Assembly: GCF_018070565.1 (NCBI RefSeq)
Contig: NZ_JAGPXL010000009.1
Location: 186,001-250,000 of the forward strand
DNA: 64,000 nt
Reading direction: 5' to 3'
Source of the DNA: Streptomyces sp. B93
GTDB lineage: Bacteria; Actinomycetota; Actinomycetes; Streptomycetales; Streptomycetaceae
A program made the position numbers and the translations under genes. Shown here piece by piece: positions 1-8,768 of the stretch. Numbering within the stretch: position 1 is the stretch's first letter; every line of letters begins with the position of its first letter. The notes under the pieces are model-generated. The model was not told where the DNA came from. It did no database searches and saw only the letters and a list, made by a program, of their open reading frames with translations.

Positions 1-561
1 CGAGGCGCCCAGGCACTCCCGCGAGGAGACCGACACCTGCGCCCAGGCACGGTCGGAGACGCCGGGCGTGAGGTCGTCCCGGTCGCCGTTCTCCGTCTCG
101 TCGGACCAGTCACGCAGGCGCAGCAGGTCCTGGCCCAGCTTGCTGGTGGGCGCGGCCGCCTCGAACTGGTCGAACAGGCCCTCCTCCTCGTCCTGCGGGA
201 CGCCCTCGTGCAGCCGGTGCAGACAGAGGTAGTTCGACCTGCCCTTGAGCATGGCGAACTCCGGGCGGCGGCGCAGCAGCGGGTGCAGCGCGTCGACGGT
301 GCGCGGCAGGTCGCGTTCGACGAGCTGGCGCTGGAGCGCCAGGGTCGCGGTCGCGACGACGACCCGCTCCCCCTGGGCGAGCGCGGGCACCAGGTAGCCC
401 AGCGACTTACCGGTGCCGGTGCCGGCCTGGACCAGCAGGTGCGAGCCGCCGTCGATCGCGTCCGCGACGGCTTCGGCCATGGTCACCTGGCCGGGGCGCT
501 CCGTGCCGCCGACGGCGGTGACGGCGGCGTGCAGGAGTTCAGGGAGTGAGGGCTTCGTCAT
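1..561 (-). CDS. DinG/Rad3-family ATP-dependent helicase, N-terminal part
   Basis: Only the first 187 residues lie in the window; the gene runs off the left edge. The ATG at 561 opens a protein beginning MTKPSLPELLHAAV. A Walker A motif, AGTGTGKS, is at residues 46-53, followed by the TATLALQ motif Ia region. Cys113 and a second Cys at about residue 184 are placed as in the 4Fe-4S cluster insertion of the XPD/DinG superfamily 2 helicases. The family unwinds 5'-3' and acts in repair of damaged or structured DNA. In Streptomyces this gene usually sits beside lexA and nrdR, which would lie just outside the window. The exact subfamily cannot be fixed without the C-terminal half. Confidence 0.88.
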   Translation of the reverse strand, partial: MTKPSLPELLHAAVTAVGGTERPGQVTMAEAVADAIDGGSHLLVQAGTGTGKSLGYLVPALAQGERVVVATATLALQRQLVERDLPRTVDALHPLLRRRPEFAMLKGRSNYLCLHRLHEGVPQDEEEGLFDQFEAAAPTSKLGQDLLRLRDWSDETENGDRDDLTPGVSDRAWAQVSVSSRECLGAS

Positions 562-698
562 AGCGCGACCACCCTACGGCCAGGCACTGACAAACGAGTG
601 ATCGTGGCGGGAGGGAGGGGTGGGATCAGGACCTTCTGTTTGACGCGGTGATCGGGTGGGGCCGGGTGACGACCGGTCTCGGACCGCTCGTGATCGGC

Positions 699-1703
699 TC
701 ACAACCACCCTTGTCTGGCTGCCTGCCACGCCAGCTGCATCCGCGTCGTCGCTCCGGCCAGTTCCATCATGCGCTGGATGCGGCGCTGGACGGTCCGGCG
801 GCTGAGTCCCATCTGGGTCGCGATCGCCTTGTCGGCGACGCCCGCCGTCAGCAGGGAGAGGAGCCGACGGTCGGTGGCGGTGAGGGGGTCGGCCGCGCCG
901 GAGCCGTCCGTTCCGGAGACGGTTCCGCTGTCGTCGACGACGAGGGGGACGGCGTCCTCCCAGTAGCGTTCGAAGAGGGCGATCAGGGCGGCGAGCAGGT
1001 TGCTGTCGCGGACCAGCGCGGCGGTGGGCACCTCCGGGTTGCCGTGCGGCCCGCCGGGCACGAGCGGGCAGATGGCTATGGCCCGGTCGGCGACGGCGAG
1101 GCGCAGTGGCAGGTGGGGGACGGCCCGCGCCATCTCCCCGGCCCGTACGCCCTCGGCAACGTTGTCGATGGCGCCGTCGTCGTCGAAGAACGCCTTCTCG
1201 TAGAGCACCCGGTAGCGCACCCCGCGGGCCAGCGCCTCGTACTCGGCCCTGTTGCTGCCGGACGGCATCGCCACGTACTGGGCCTTGCAGAACCACAGCA
1301 TCTCCTCGCGGGCCCCGGCCTGGATCTGCCGGAGGTGCTGGCGGAGGGCCTCGGCGCCGGTGATGACCTCGATGAGCTGGCCGATGTCCTGGCGGCGCAT
1401 GGTCTCGCGGTAGGTCTCCAGCAGTGCGGAGGCCTCCGCGCGGGCGAGGTCGAGGGCGTCGGAGCCGCGTTGCAGGCGGGGCATGAGCGCCACGTCGGGG
1501 GGTGTGGGGCGGTAGTGCGGGGGCAGTCCGTCGCTCTGGCTGACCATGCCCTTGGCCATGAGGCTGCCGAGGATGGCGTCGGTGTCGGTCCGGGGGAGGC
1601 CGCTGCGGTCGGCGAGTTCCTGGGCCGAGGAGCCTCCCGCGGTCACCAGCAGGCGGTACACGGTCTCCTCGGTCTCGGTGATCCCGGCAGCCTGGAGCGT
1701 CAA
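699..1703 (-). CDS. TrmB-type/LuxR-type hybrid transcriptional regulator
   Basis: A 334-residue regulator. Residues about 5-65 form a TrmB-like winged helix (ELADRSGLPRTDTDAILGSL). The middle resembles the phospholipase-D-like sensor region of TrmB-fold orphan regulators. Residues about 272-334 are a LuxR/GerE helix-turn-helix (LTAGVADKAIATQMGLSRRTVQRRI). There is no receiver domain, so it is an orphan regulator whose ligand is unknown. The likely start is a TTG at 1703, chosen because GGGAGG lies five bases upstream and no in-frame ATG or GTG has a comparable ribosome site. It is followed by a secreted protease on the same strand, upstream in gene order, but a terminator separates them, so it is probably a single-gene unit. 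The target genes are not evident. Confidence 0.85.
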   Translation of the reverse strand: MTLQAAGITETEETVYRLLVTAGGSSAQELADRSGLPRTDTDAILGSLMAKGMVSQSDGLPPHYRPTPPDVALMPRLQRGSDALDLARAEASALLETYRETMRRQDIGQLIEVITGAEALRQHLRQIQAGAREEMLWFCKAQYVAMPSGSNRAEYEALARGVRYRVLYEKAFFDDDGAIDNVAEGVRAGEMARAVPHLPLRLAVADRAIAICPLVPGGPHGNPEVPTAALVRDSNLLAALIALFERYWEDAVPLVVDDSGTVSGTDGSGAADPLTATDRRLLSLLTAGVADKAIATQMGLSRRTVQRRIQRMMELAGATTRMQLAWQAARQGWL

Positions 1704-1786
1704 GGCGCCCTCCCGCAGTTCGACGCTGTTCGATCACGCCAATCGTTGAACACCGTACAACAATGGGCTGTCGTGGCTCACGGCGT

Positions 1787-1821
1787 GGGCGTGCGGCCAC
1801 CGGGTCGGTGACCGCACGCCC
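1787..1821 (-). terminator. Hairpin terminator of the subtilisin gene
   Basis: The arms GGGCGTGCGG (1787-1796) and CCGCACGCCC (1812-1821) are perfect complements, and a short inner ACC/GGT pairing reduces the loop. It starts 24 bases past the stop codon of the S8 protease gene. There is no clear T-run, which is common for Streptomyces terminators. Confidence 0.6.
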
Positions 1822-1844
1822 GCCCGGGGAGGGGTTCCCGGGCC

Positions 1845-4800
1845 TCAGCCGCGGTGGGTGTACGCGCGGGTCACGGTCTGACTGACGGAGTTCCCGGCGG
1901 CGTCCTTCGCGGTGACGCGGAGGGTGACGAAGGTGTCGCCGCGGAGGGCGGCCGGCTTGCTGACGGTGGCGGAGAAGGCGTTGCCGCCCTTGCTCCTCAC
2001 CGGGGCCCTGGTGAACGTCCGGCCGTCGTCGTAGGAGACCTCCACGCGCACGCTCACACCGCGCGGCGTGCTCAGTCCGTCCTGATTCCGGACCGTCACA
2101 CCGAGGGGATACGAGCGGCCAGGGCCCACGGCGTTGCGCACGTCGACGGGCACCTCGTAGTCGAGTTGGAGCAGTGGCAGCCGCTTCGCCTCCCCGGTGG
2201 TTCCGGAGCGGAACGTCCAGGAGGTGTCGGTGGCGGTGGCGTGCCGCCATTCCTCGGAGGTGCGGCCGGTCTCCAGGCGCAGCCGGTACTCGGCGTCCGC
2301 GGACGGCACCTCGATGTCCCGCCAGGCGTCGGCCGCGTCGGTCAGCTTCTCCCCGTCGCGGAAGAGTTCGAGGTTGGCCGTGTCCGCCGACGGTGCCTCG
2401 CGGACGCCGATGCCGCCCCCGCCGCCGCTCGTCAGCCGGGACCAGTGGCCCGCCTCGGCGTCGGTGAACTCGGGGACGCGCAACCGCAGTACGTCCCCTT
2501 CGCGCGTGGAAGGTGTCGCGGTCCCGCGCGGGATGGACGGGCGGACCACGGCCCCTTGCCAGGTCTCCTTCAGGTGCTCACCCGCCCGGTAGGTGCGGAA
2601 GGTGTCCCGCAGCCCGTTGCTCAGCGGCCGGTCCACGTCCCCGGAGGTCTGGTGGTGCACCACGTGCTGCCACTCGGTGTCCCCGGCGCTGACGTACTCC
2701 GTGCGCTCGAAGGCCGTCGGTACGTGACGGGTGTACTGGAGCCAGACGAAGTCCTGGTAGGGACGCCGGGCGAAGCGCTGCTCGGCGGCCCAGGCGTTGC
2801 CGCCGTTCTCGGCGTAGACCGACCGTACGACGGCGCTGTTCTTCTCCGAGACGGTGTGGATCACGTGGTGCGGAATGCGCTGCGGGGACACCTGCATGAC
2901 GTCGTAGAGGTACGGGCTGCGGGCGGTCCCGCTGATCGCGACGGTGGTGGTGCGCTCGCGGACGCGTGCCAGCAGTTCCGCGCCCGCCCCGGCGCCGATC
3001 CTGATGGTGGGCAGGTCAAGGCGCTCCCCGTCGGGGGTCCACCGGGACCAGGCGTTGTCCATGAAGTGCACCAGCATCAGGCCGCGGGCACCGGCGGCGG
3101 CCGCCTGCTCGGCCAGGCCGACTTCGTCGAGGCCCTCCTCGTCGGTCACGACGGCGAGCTTCCCGCGCGCCCCGCGGAAGTCGGGCGCGGAGGTCGTACC
3201 GGCGGCCACCGCCGTGATCCGTTCGCCGCGCTGGTCGAAGAGGGGCGACTGCGGCATGTAGTAGGCACCGAGGTCACCGCTGCCGCCGACCACCGCGGCG
3301 TTCAGCAGCGGGGCGACGAGCTGCCAGCGCGAGGCGAACTCGAAGGTCCCGTCGGTCACTTCGGCGGTCGGGCTGACGTAGAGGCCCGCCACGCTGTCGA
3401 AGTACATGGTGCCGTCGATCCAGCCGTGCCCGTCGATCTCGCGGTACGTCTGGAAGTGCAGGACACCGCGCTGTTCGGCGGGTCGCGGGGTGCGGATCTC
3501 GACCTTGGTCGTCCGGCGGGGGTCGATGACGGCGGTCGTGTCCCTGGTGACCTTCACCTCGGGCAGGACGACCTGCCGCAGCACCTCCCCGGCGCCGGTG
3601 CTCTCCATGCCGCCGGAGACGATCTGGTACGTGCCCTCCTCGACCTCGGCCACGGCGTTCTCCCGGTCGGTGTACTCCACGAAGCCGTCCGCGCCCCAGA
3701 TCATGGGCAACGACTCGACGCGCCGGCCGTCGGTGTCGTAGGAGACGACCTTGAGCCGGTGCACGGGGCCGCGCATGGTCAGGCTCAGCGTGGTGCGGAG
3801 GGTGACCGAGCCGTCGGCTGCGGTCGCGGTCAGGTGGCCGTAGTAGTCGCCCTGGTCGGTGCGGAACGGGTCGACGGTGAGCGGGACCTCGGCGGTGGCA
3901 CCGGCCGGGACGGTGACGGACGGGGCGCCCAGGACCAGCGCTCCGGCGCCGGGTTCGCGCCCGCCGCTGGTCGCCAGTGCGGCGCTGAGGCCGAGTGTGA
4001 CGCTCCGGCCGGACGTGTTGGTGTAGTGGACGGTCCGCGTACGGGTTCCCGTGTCGCCCCGGTCGTAGGAGCCGAGGGCGAGGGTGCCGGTGGCGGTCAC
4101 GCGGGCCCGCGCCGCCGCCGCGAGGTCGACGCGTCCGCCGCCCTGCTCGGTGACGCGCTGGCCGGGGACGGTGCGGGCGGTGTTGATCAGGACGTCCTTG
4201 ATCCGCTCGGCCGTCCAGTCGGGGTGCTGCTGGGCCAGCAGGGCGGCGGCCCCGGCGACGTGCGGGGCGGCCATCGAGGTCCCGGACGCGGCGACGTACG
4301 CGCCGTCGACGACCTCGCCCATGGTCGTGCCCGCGGCACGCGCCGCCACGATGCCCACACCGGGCGCCGTGACATCGGGCTTGACCGCGTCGTCACCGGG
4401 CCGCGGTCCACGGCTGGAGAACGGGGCGAGGGAGTCGTCCCGGTCCACCGCGCCGACGGTCAGCGCGGCGTCCGCGGCGGCGGGCGCCCCGATGGTGCCC
4501 TGGGCGGGGCCCGCGTTGCCCGCGGCGACGACGAACAACGCGCCGGAGGTCTCGGAGAGCCGGTTCAGCGCCCGGCTCATCGGGTCGGTGCCGTCGCTGG
4601 GCACGTCGCTGCCGAGGGACATGTTGATGACGTCGGCGCCCTGGGCCACGGCCCACTCCATGCCGTCGATCACCTGGGACTCGGTGCCGTAGCCGTCGTC
4701 ACCCAGGACCTTGCCGATCAGCAGGTCGGCGCCGGGCGCCACGCCCTTGCGGCTGCCGTCGGCGGCGGCGCCGGAGCCACCGACGATCGAGGCGACGTGC

Positions 4801-5696
4801 GTGCCGTGGCCGAAGGCGTCGCCGGTGCCGCCGCTGCCGGAGAAGTCGACCGCCGAGCTGATGCGTCCGGCCAGGTCGGGGTGGGCGGCGTCGGCTCCGG
4901 TGTCCAGGACGGCGACCTTGACGTCCTCGCCCCGGAAGCCGCTCTTCCACACCTCGGGGGCGCCGATCTGCGCGGTGCTGCGGTCCAGGGCGGCACTCAC
5001 CCGGCCGTCCAGCCGGACCGTGGGCGTACTGGCGGCCGTCCGGGACAGCACGCCCGGGGCGGGGACGAGCCGCTTCCAGAAGGCGCCGAGGTCCTCGGCG
5101 GGGACCCGTACGGCCTCGGCGCCGATGGTCTCCAGTCGGCGTCTGGGTGCCTCGTCGTCCGCCAGTGCGGTCAGCCGCCGCAGGATGGCGTCCGGCACCC
5201 CGTCGGCGTCCTCGACGATCAGCGGCAGCACGTCGGTGTGTGCCTCGTCGTAGCGCTGGTCGACCAGCGAGGTCACGTCGAACAGGCCCCGGTCCAGCCG
5301 TCCGGCCGTGACCAGTTCGGCCGCGTCGGAGGGGAGGACGGTCAGTCGTCCCTCCTCCTCGATGGTGCGGAAGAGCACGCCCCGGCGGCCCTCCCCCGGC
5401 TCCACCGAGGCGGTGCGCCGACCGTCGGCGCCGGTCACCACCGTCACACGGTCGCCGGTGATCAGACGCACCGTGGCGGTGGCACCCGGCCCGGCGCCGA
5501 CGCCCGCCGACGCGTCTGACCCGGCGCCACCGCCCGCCGACGCTCCCGACCCGATGCCAGCACCCGCCAAGGTGACCGTCGCTTGTCCTGCCGTCGTCGC
5601 CGGGCTCTCGGCCGTGCCCGCCGCCACCGGCGTCACGGCCCCGACGGTCAGGGTCAGCCCCGCCGCCACGGTCGCCGCGAGGCGCATCCGTCTCAT
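1845..5696 (-). CDS. Secreted subtilisin-like serine protease (S8) with PA domain
   Basis: A 1283-residue exported peptidase. The ATG at 5696 follows GGAAGG and starts a signal peptide (MRRMRLAATVAAGLTLTVGA, cleavage near VAAG, residue about 26). A Gly/Ala-rich linker and an inhibitor-like propeptide precede the catalytic domain, whose triad is Asp265 (VLDTGA), His297 (GHGTHV) and Ser474 (GTSMAAPH), with the oxyanion Asn394 (AAGNAG). The roughly 750-residue C-terminal part carries a protease-associated (PA) type segment (LAVVTDEEGL to GLMLVHF) and ends in Ig-like beta-rich sequence. The family degrades extracellular protein. The long frame extends upstream to 5870, but that stretch has no ribosome site and no signal peptide. 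Transcription is divergent from the next two secreted proteases, so the three form an extracellular protease cluster. Confidence 0.93.
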   Translation of the reverse strand: MRRMRLAATVAAGLTLTVGAVTPVAAGTAESPATTAGQATVTLAGAGIGSGASAGGGAGSDASAGVGAGPGATATVRLITGDRVTVVTGADGRRTASVEPGEGRRGVLFRTIEEEGRLTVLPSDAAELVTAGRLDRGLFDVTSLVDQRYDEAHTDVLPLIVEDADGVPDAILRRLTALADDEAPRRRLETIGAEAVRVPAEDLGAFWKRLVPAPGVLSRTAASTPTVRLDGRVSAALDRSTAQIGAPEVWKSGFRGEDVKVAVLDTGADAAHPDLAGRISSAVDFSGSGGTGDAFGHGTHVASIVGGSGAAADGSRKGVAPGADLLIGKVLGDDGYGTESQVIDGMEWAVAQGADVINMSLGSDVPSDGTDPMSRALNRLSETSGALFVVAAGNAGPAQGTIGAPAAADAALTVGAVDRDDSLAPFSSRGPRPGDDAVKPDVTAPGVGIVAARAAGTTMGEVVDGAYVAASGTSMAAPHVAGAAALLAQQHPDWTAERIKDVLINTARTVPGQRVTEQGGGRVDLAAAARARVTATGTLALGSYDRGDTGTRTRTVHYTNTSGRSVTLGLSAALATSGGREPGAGALVLGAPSVTVPAGATAEVPLTVDPFRTDQGDYYGHLTATAADGSVTLRTTLSLTMRGPVHRLKVVSYDTDGRRVESLPMIWGADGFVEYTDRENAVAEVEEGTYQIVSGGMESTGAGEVLRQVVLPEVKVTRDTTAVIDPRRTTKVEIRTPRPAEQRGVLHFQTYREIDGHGWIDGTMYFDSVAGLYVSPTAEVTDGTFEFASRWQLVAPLLNAAVVGGSGDLGAYYMPQSPLFDQRGERITAVAAGTTSAPDFRGARGKLAVVTDEEGLDEVGLAEQAAAAGARGLMLVHFMDNAWSRWTPDGERLDLPTIRIGAGAGAELLARVRERTTTVAISGTARSPYLYDVMQVSPQRIPHHVIHTVSEKNSAVVRSVYAENGGNAWAAEQRFARRPYQDFVWLQYTRHVPTAFERTEYVSAGDTEWQHVVHHQTSGDVDRPLSNGLRDTFRTYRAGEHLKETWQGAVVRPSIPRGTATPSTREGDVLRLRVPEFTDAEAGHWSRLTSGGGGGIGVREAPSADTANLELFRDGEKLTDAADAWRDIEVPSADAEYRLRLETGRTSEEWRHATATDTSWTFRSGTTGEAKRLPLLQLDYEVPVDVRNAVGPGRSYPLGVTVRNQDGLSTPRGVSVRVEVSYDDGRTFTRAPVRSKGGNAFSATVSKPAALRGDTFVTLRVTAKDAAGNSVSQTVTRAYTHRG

Positions 5697-6118
5697 GAGT
5701 GTCCGTGCCTTCCGTCGTACGTTCACGGCGCGTTGACGCCGCGATCCGCGGTTGTCCATGCGGCCGTGCGGTGCCGTTGGTCGCTGCACAGAATCCGTCG
5801 TGGCCGGAGGCGGTGTCACCGGTTGCCCGGTGGCACAGGTGCGACATGTCGCAACGGCGACAGCAAACACCCCGGGGCCGCGGCGAGAAGCGTCGCCAAC
5901 CCGGCAAGTCGGCCCAATCCACGGCTGATTGCCAGGTCAGACGCCTTGTAGCCGAACCGTTGCCGTTCCGTCGGCAGTCACCCACAGCGAGCGCATAGTG
6001 TGGGGGGCCGTTCCCGGCCACTGGTGGTCCCGGCCGGTTCGGCGCGTCCGCCGCGCCGGGTCCGCGCGGGGACCGGGGCCGCGGCGCCGACACCGTTCAC
6101 CTCAGGGGGAGTCACACC
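5697..6118. promoter_or_regulatory. Divergent intergenic region between protease genes
   Basis: 422 bases without a gene must hold the promoters of the subtilisin (leftward) and the first trypsin-like protease (rightward). It contains a perfect 14-base palindrome, TGCGACATGTCGCA, at 5840-5853. A strong ribosome site, AGGGGGA, precedes the ATG at 6119. I could not assign -10/-35 boxes with confidence. Confidence 0.5.
5840..5853. promoter_or_regulatory. 14-base perfect palindrome, candidate operator
   Basis: TGCGACATGTCGCA is fully self-complementary with no spacer and lies between the divergent protease promoters, 144 bases before the subtilisin start codon. Its size and symmetry suit a homodimeric repressor. 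The binding protein is unknown. Confidence 0.4.
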
Positions 6119-7333
6119 ATGCGATCCATACGTCCGTCGTTCACCGCTCGCCGGGCCAGGAGCACGCGCCGCAGAACGTCCCCCGTGCTGGCCGCCGTGG
6201 CCCTCGTCTCGACGGTGGCGCTGACGGCGACGGCCTGCGAGTCGGGCGACGCGGACGTGGACGCTGCGGCCTCCGCCGCTGCCGGGGCCGACGACAAGTT
6301 CCAGCTGCCGGACGACATCAAGGACCGGCTCAAGGAACACGGCATCGACATCGACAAGTGGCGGGACGGCGCCTGGAAGGACTGGTCCAAGGACGACTGG
6401 CTGCGCGAGGCCGACGACTTCATCAACCCGATCATCGAGGACCTGTGGGACCCGGACCGGATGCGGGAGGCCGAGGAGCCCGACCAGGAGGTCGACAACG
6501 ACATCTCCGGCGACCAGGGCGTGACCGACCCGACCCCGGCCCCGGTGGAGGCCGAGGCCGTCCCGGCGTCGTACCACTCCAACGCCCCCGAGGCGGGCAA
6601 GGTGTTCTTCGACTCCCCCGAGGGCACGATGGTCTGCTCGGCCACCGTGGTCCAGGACCCGGCCAACCCCGGCAAGTCCAACATGGTGTGGACGGCCGGC
6701 CACTGTGTGCACGCGGGCAAGAGCGGCGGCTGGTACCGCAACATCGCGTTCGTGCCGTCGTACAACGACTCGGGCCTGTCGGCGGCGGACCTGGCCGGCG
6801 CCACCAAGGAGGAGGTCGCCCCGTACGGCGTCTGGTGGGGCGACTGGGTGCAGACCTCGGACCAGTGGATCGAGCAGGGCGGCGCGACCGGCGGTGACGG
6901 TGCCCCGTACGACTTCGCGGTGCTGCATGTGACGCCGGAGGAGGGCGCCGGCGGCAAGTCGCTGGAGGAGATGGTCGGTTCGGCGCTGCCGGTGGACTTC
7001 GACGCCCCGGCCGTGCCAGAGGTCGAGAGCATCACCGCGACCGGCTACCCGGCGGCGCCGCCGTACGACGGTCAGACGCTGTACCGGTGCCAGGACAAGC
7101 CCGGGCGGCTGTCGCTGAACGAGACGGACCCGACCATGTACCGCATCGGCTGCACCATGACCGGCGGTTCGTCGGGCGGCGGCTGGGTGGCCACGGGGTC
7201 GGACGGCAAGCCCGCGCTGGTGTCCAACACCTCGATCGGCCCGGTCACCGCGGGTTGGCTGGCCGGTCCGCGCCTCGGCGAGGAGGCCAAGGGCGTGTTC
7301 GACGCGGTCAGCGAGAAGTTCGCCGGTCAGTGA
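6119..7333 (+). CDS. Trypsin-like serine protease lipoprotein, copy 1
   Basis: A 404-residue exported protease. A basic N-terminus (RRARSTRRRT), a hydrophobic stretch and LTATAC suggest a lipoprotein signal with acylated Cys40. Residues about 62-115 form a Trp/Asp/Lys-rich segment (DIKDRLKEHGIDIDKW) that is almost the same in the next gene and may be a propeptide or binding domain. The chymotrypsin-fold triad is His195 (WTAGHC), Asp265 (YDFAVLH) and Ser352 (GGSSGGG). The oxyanion motif GSSGG replaces the usual GDSGG. Cys324 and Cys345 could form a disulfide. The ATG is preceded by AGGGGGA. It forms a tandem duplicate with the gene that follows. Substrate unknown. Confidence 0.9.
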   Translation: MRSIRPSFTARRARSTRRRTSPVLAAVALVSTVALTATACESGDADVDAAASAAAGADDKFQLPDDIKDRLKEHGIDIDKWRDGAWKDWSKDDWLREADDFINPIIEDLWDPDRMREAEEPDQEVDNDISGDQGVTDPTPAPVEAEAVPASYHSNAPEAGKVFFDSPEGTMVCSATVVQDPANPGKSNMVWTAGHCVHAGKSGGWYRNIAFVPSYNDSGLSAADLAGATKEEVAPYGVWWGDWVQTSDQWIEQGGATGGDGAPYDFAVLHVTPEEGAGGKSLEEMVGSALPVDFDAPAVPEVESITATGYPAAPPYDGQTLYRCQDKPGRLSLNETDPTMYRIGCTMTGGSSGGGWVATGSDGKPALVSNTSIGPVTAGWLAGPRLGEEAKGVFDAVSEKFAGQ

Positions 7334-7480
7334 CGTTCCGGTAGGGGGCGCGGCGGCGGGTGTGTCACGGAAACCTTCACGGTCCCGCCGCCGTTCGACC
7401 CCACCCGCACGGCAAGATGATCCGGCCAGAACATGACACCTACGCGTTCACACAAGCGTTCCAACGGGGGTTACCGCACC

Positions 7481-8698
7481 ATGCGTTCACCATCCACGCC
7501 CTGCGCCGCGCACCGCGGCAGGCGGCGCCGTCTGCTCACCGCCGCGGGGCTCGTCGCCGCGCTCGCGCTCACCGCGACCGCCTGCGGCGGCTCCACCGAC
7601 GACACCTCCGACGGCGACCCTGGAGCCGCGGCTTCCGCTTCTGGCGCCGCGGACGGCGCCGACGGCGGGGTCGCCATCCCGGGCGACATCAAGGACCGGC
7701 TCAAGGAGCACGGCATCGACGTCGACGCCTGGAAGGACGGCGGCTGGAAGGACTGGGACAAGGACAAGTGGCTCAGTGAGGCCAAGGACTTCGTCAACCC
7801 GGTGATCGAGGGCCTCTGGGAGCCGGAGCGGATGCTGTCCGCCCAGGAGGCCGACAAGACGATGTCGGTGAAGGAGGCGTCCGCGGACCAGGGCGTCAGC
7901 GACCCGGTGCCCGCCCCCGTCGAGGCCGAGGCCGAGCGGACGCCGTACCACCAGAACGCGGCCCCGGTCGGGAAGATCTTCTTCGACTCGCCCGAGGGCT
8001 CGATGGTCTGCTCCGGCACGGTGATCAAGGACGTCAACCATCCGGGCAGGTCCAACCTGGTGTGGACGGCCGGTCACTGCGTCCACGCGGGCGGGGGCGG
8101 CGGCTGGTACCGCAACATCGTCTTCGTCCCGGCCTACAACGACCTCGGCAGGTCGGAGGCGGAGCTGACCGGCGCCGCCCCGCAGGAGATCGCCCCCTAC
8201 GGCAACTGGTGGGCGGACTGGGCCGCGACCTCCAACGGCTGGATCGAGGGCGGTTCGGCGTCCGGCGGCGCGGGCGCGGCGTACGACTACGCCGTGCTCC
8301 ATGTGCAGCCCGAGCAGGGCGCCAAGTCGCTGGAGGAGACCGTCGGCGCGGCGCTGGACGTGGACTTCTCCGCCCCGGCCGCGGCCGAGGCCGGGCAGAT
8401 GGGCGCCTGGGGGTACCCGGCCGCGCCGCCGTACAACGGTCTGCGGATGTTCAAGTGCCTGGACGCGCCGGGCAGGCTGTCGCTGAGCCCTTCGCTGCCG
8501 ACGATGTACCGCATCGGCTGCACCATGACCGGCGGCTCCTCCGGCGGCGGCTGGTTCCGGGTGGTCGACGGCGAGACCAAGCTGGTCTCCAACACCTCGA
8601 TCGGCCCGCTGGACAACACCTGGCTGGCCGGACCCCAGCTGGGACGGGACGCACTGGCGCTGTACGAGAACATGAGCGAGACCTACGGCGGTCAGTGA
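7481..8698 (+). CDS. Trypsin-like serine protease lipoprotein, copy 2
   Basis: A 405-residue paralogue of the preceding gene. It has the same layout throughout: a lipobox-like LTATAC with Cys35, the shared DIKDRLKEHGIDVDAW segment at about residues 69-122, then His199 (TAGHC), Asp269 (YDYAVLH) and Ser354 (GGSSGGG). The start at 7481 is preferred over an in-frame ATG at 7433 because only the later start gives a normal signal sequence; a GGGGG run lies about ten bases upstream. The 147-base gap to copy 1 leaves room for a separate promoter. The gene ends 20 bases before a perfect hairpin shared with hflX. The pair probably arose by tandem duplication. Confidence 0.9.
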   Translation: MRSPSTPCAAHRGRRRRLLTAAGLVAALALTATACGGSTDDTSDGDPGAAASASGAADGADGGVAIPGDIKDRLKEHGIDVDAWKDGGWKDWDKDKWLSEAKDFVNPVIEGLWEPERMLSAQEADKTMSVKEASADQGVSDPVPAPVEAEAERTPYHQNAAPVGKIFFDSPEGSMVCSGTVIKDVNHPGRSNLVWTAGHCVHAGGGGGWYRNIVFVPAYNDLGRSEAELTGAAPQEIAPYGNWWADWAATSNGWIEGGSASGGAGAAYDYAVLHVQPEQGAKSLEETVGAALDVDFSAPAAAEAGQMGAWGYPAAPPYNGLRMFKCLDAPGRLSLSPSLPTMYRIGCTMTGGSSGGGWFRVVDGETKLVSNTSIGPLDNTWLAGPQLGRDALALYENMSETYGGQ

Positions 8699-8718
8699 CC
8701 GCACACCGGCACAACGGA

Positions 8719-8749
8719 AGGCCCGCCCCTCGCACCGAGGGGCGGGCCT
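8719..8749. terminator. Bidirectional hairpin terminator
   Basis: A perfect 14-base-pair stem, AGGCCCGCCCCTCG with CGAGGGGCGGGCCT, encloses a three-base loop and is followed by GTTT on the plus strand. It sits exactly between the convergent stops of the second protease and hflX, so it probably serves both. Confidence 0.85.
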
Positions 8750-8768
8750 GTTTCCGTGGTAGCCCGGC

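Noticed and set aside
1854..5519. A 1221-codon plus-strand frame opposite the subtilisin gene
   Set aside because: No recognisable motif and shadow-type composition; the minus strand has signal peptide and catalytic triad.
8719..8749. Hairpin between protease and hflX considered as a riboswitch or attachment site
   Set aside because: A perfect stem between two convergent stops with a T-rich end is best explained as a shared terminator.
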